This document shows, piece by piece, positions 6,672 to 6,890 of a stretch of DNA of 6,890 nucleotides. Numbering within the stretch: the first letter of the stretch is position 1; every line of letters begins with the position of its first letter. The DNA comes from Flavobacteriaceae bacterium. Its GTDB lineage: Bacteria > Bacteroidota > Bacteroidia > Flavobacteriales > Flavobacteriaceae. The position numbers and the translations under genes were made by a program. The notes beneath the pieces are model-generated. The model did not search any database, had not been told where the DNA came from, and saw nothing but the letters and a program-made list of their open reading frames with translations. The DNA is taken from NCBI GenBank assembly GCA_029253805.1, contig JAQWYU010000179.1, positions 1 to 6,890 of the forward strand, given 5' to 3'.

Positions 6672-6890
6672 TTCGGTTATTACGAAATTCTACCATTTTG
6701 TTATTTATAATTGTTCGATACTCTAATTTAGTAACTTCTTTGCCTTTAGACGGAGCTTCAATCTCAATAATTTCATCAGGATTAAGTACTAACTTAGAAC
6801 ATAGCATTGTAGTATTATCTGCACTTACTTCTAAAATTAACCCTGGAAGCCCCCAGTACTCAAGAGGTCCGTGTCGAACTGGAACTTGCG
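6658..6890 (-). CDS. GLPGLI family protein, C-terminal fragment (5' end off the window)
   Basis: On the minus strand an open frame enters at the right edge (first full codon at 6888-6886) and ends at TAA, 6660-6658, giving 76 visible residues. It includes the diagnostic GPLEYWGLPGLILEV (residues 7-21 of the fragment), followed by KLVLNPDEIIEIEAPSKGKE and a basic tail ending MRRR. This matches the C-terminal half of the GLPGLI family (TIGR01200), which are Bacteroidota proteins usually of 200-300 residues with a signal peptide and no settled function, often located near TonB-dependent receptors. The other two minus-strand frames close quickly at this edge. The gene converges on the DUF1501 gene with a 39-base gap. 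The start, any signal peptide and the upstream partner are outside the window. Confidence 0.8.
   Translation of the reverse strand, partial: QVPVRHGPLEYWGLPGLILEVSADNTTMLCSKLVLNPDEIIEIEAPSKGKEVTKLEYRTIINNKMVEFRNNRMRRR

Noticed and set aside
1..6890. Insertion sequence, CRISPR array, tRNA/rRNA, phage or defence genes
   Set aside because: No transposase, direct-repeat array, cloverleaf, integrase or defence-type domain was found. Each gene fits a normal flavobacterial chromosomal setting with uniform base composition.

Overview
The window looks like chromosomal DNA from a member of the Bacteroidota, most likely a marine or soil Flavobacteriia-type organism. The support is a strongly AT-rich base composition, a type IX secretion (T9SS) C-terminal sorting domain, a GLPGLI-family gene fragment, a DUF1800/DUF1501 tandem pair, and genes without clear Shine-Dalgarno sites. 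All of these are typical of that phylum. Nothing indicates a phage, plasmid, transposon, CRISPR array or RNA gene.

Layout, left to right. (1) Positions 1-974, plus strand: the 3' end of a DUF3089 alpha/beta-hydrolase-like gene whose start lies off the left edge. (2) Positions 983-3040, minus strand: a complete secreted penicillin-acylase-family Ntn hydrolase, tail to tail with the first gene and only 8 bases away. Its catalytic-site spacing matches the PvdQ/aculeacin-acylase branch. (3) Positions 3041-3278: a 238-base AT-rich divergent intergenic region with a perfect 8+8 inverted repeat that overlaps a Bacteroidota-type -7 element. (4) Positions 3279-4970 and 4981-6618, plus strand: a two-gene unit, a DUF1800 protein followed 10 bases later by a DUF1501 protein. 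The DUF1501 protein has a twin-arginine-like N-terminus and a T9SS sorting domain. (5) Positions 6658-6890, minus strand: the C-terminal 76 codons of a GLPGLI-family protein, convergent with the DUF1501 gene, ending in a hairpin followed by T-rich sequence.

How the genes work together: the only strong functional linkage is DUF1800 with DUF1501. They are recurrent neighbours in Bacteroidota and some other phyla, their biochemical role is not established, and they probably act at or outside the cell envelope. The acylase and the DUF3089 hydrolase are separate units, and their position here is not evidence of a shared pathway. The region reads as ordinary core or accessory flavobacterial DNA made up largely of exported proteins of poorly known function. 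The points most worth following are the Tat-like plus T9SS signal combination, the lack of an export signal on the DUF1800 partner, and the PvdQ-like active site of the acylase.
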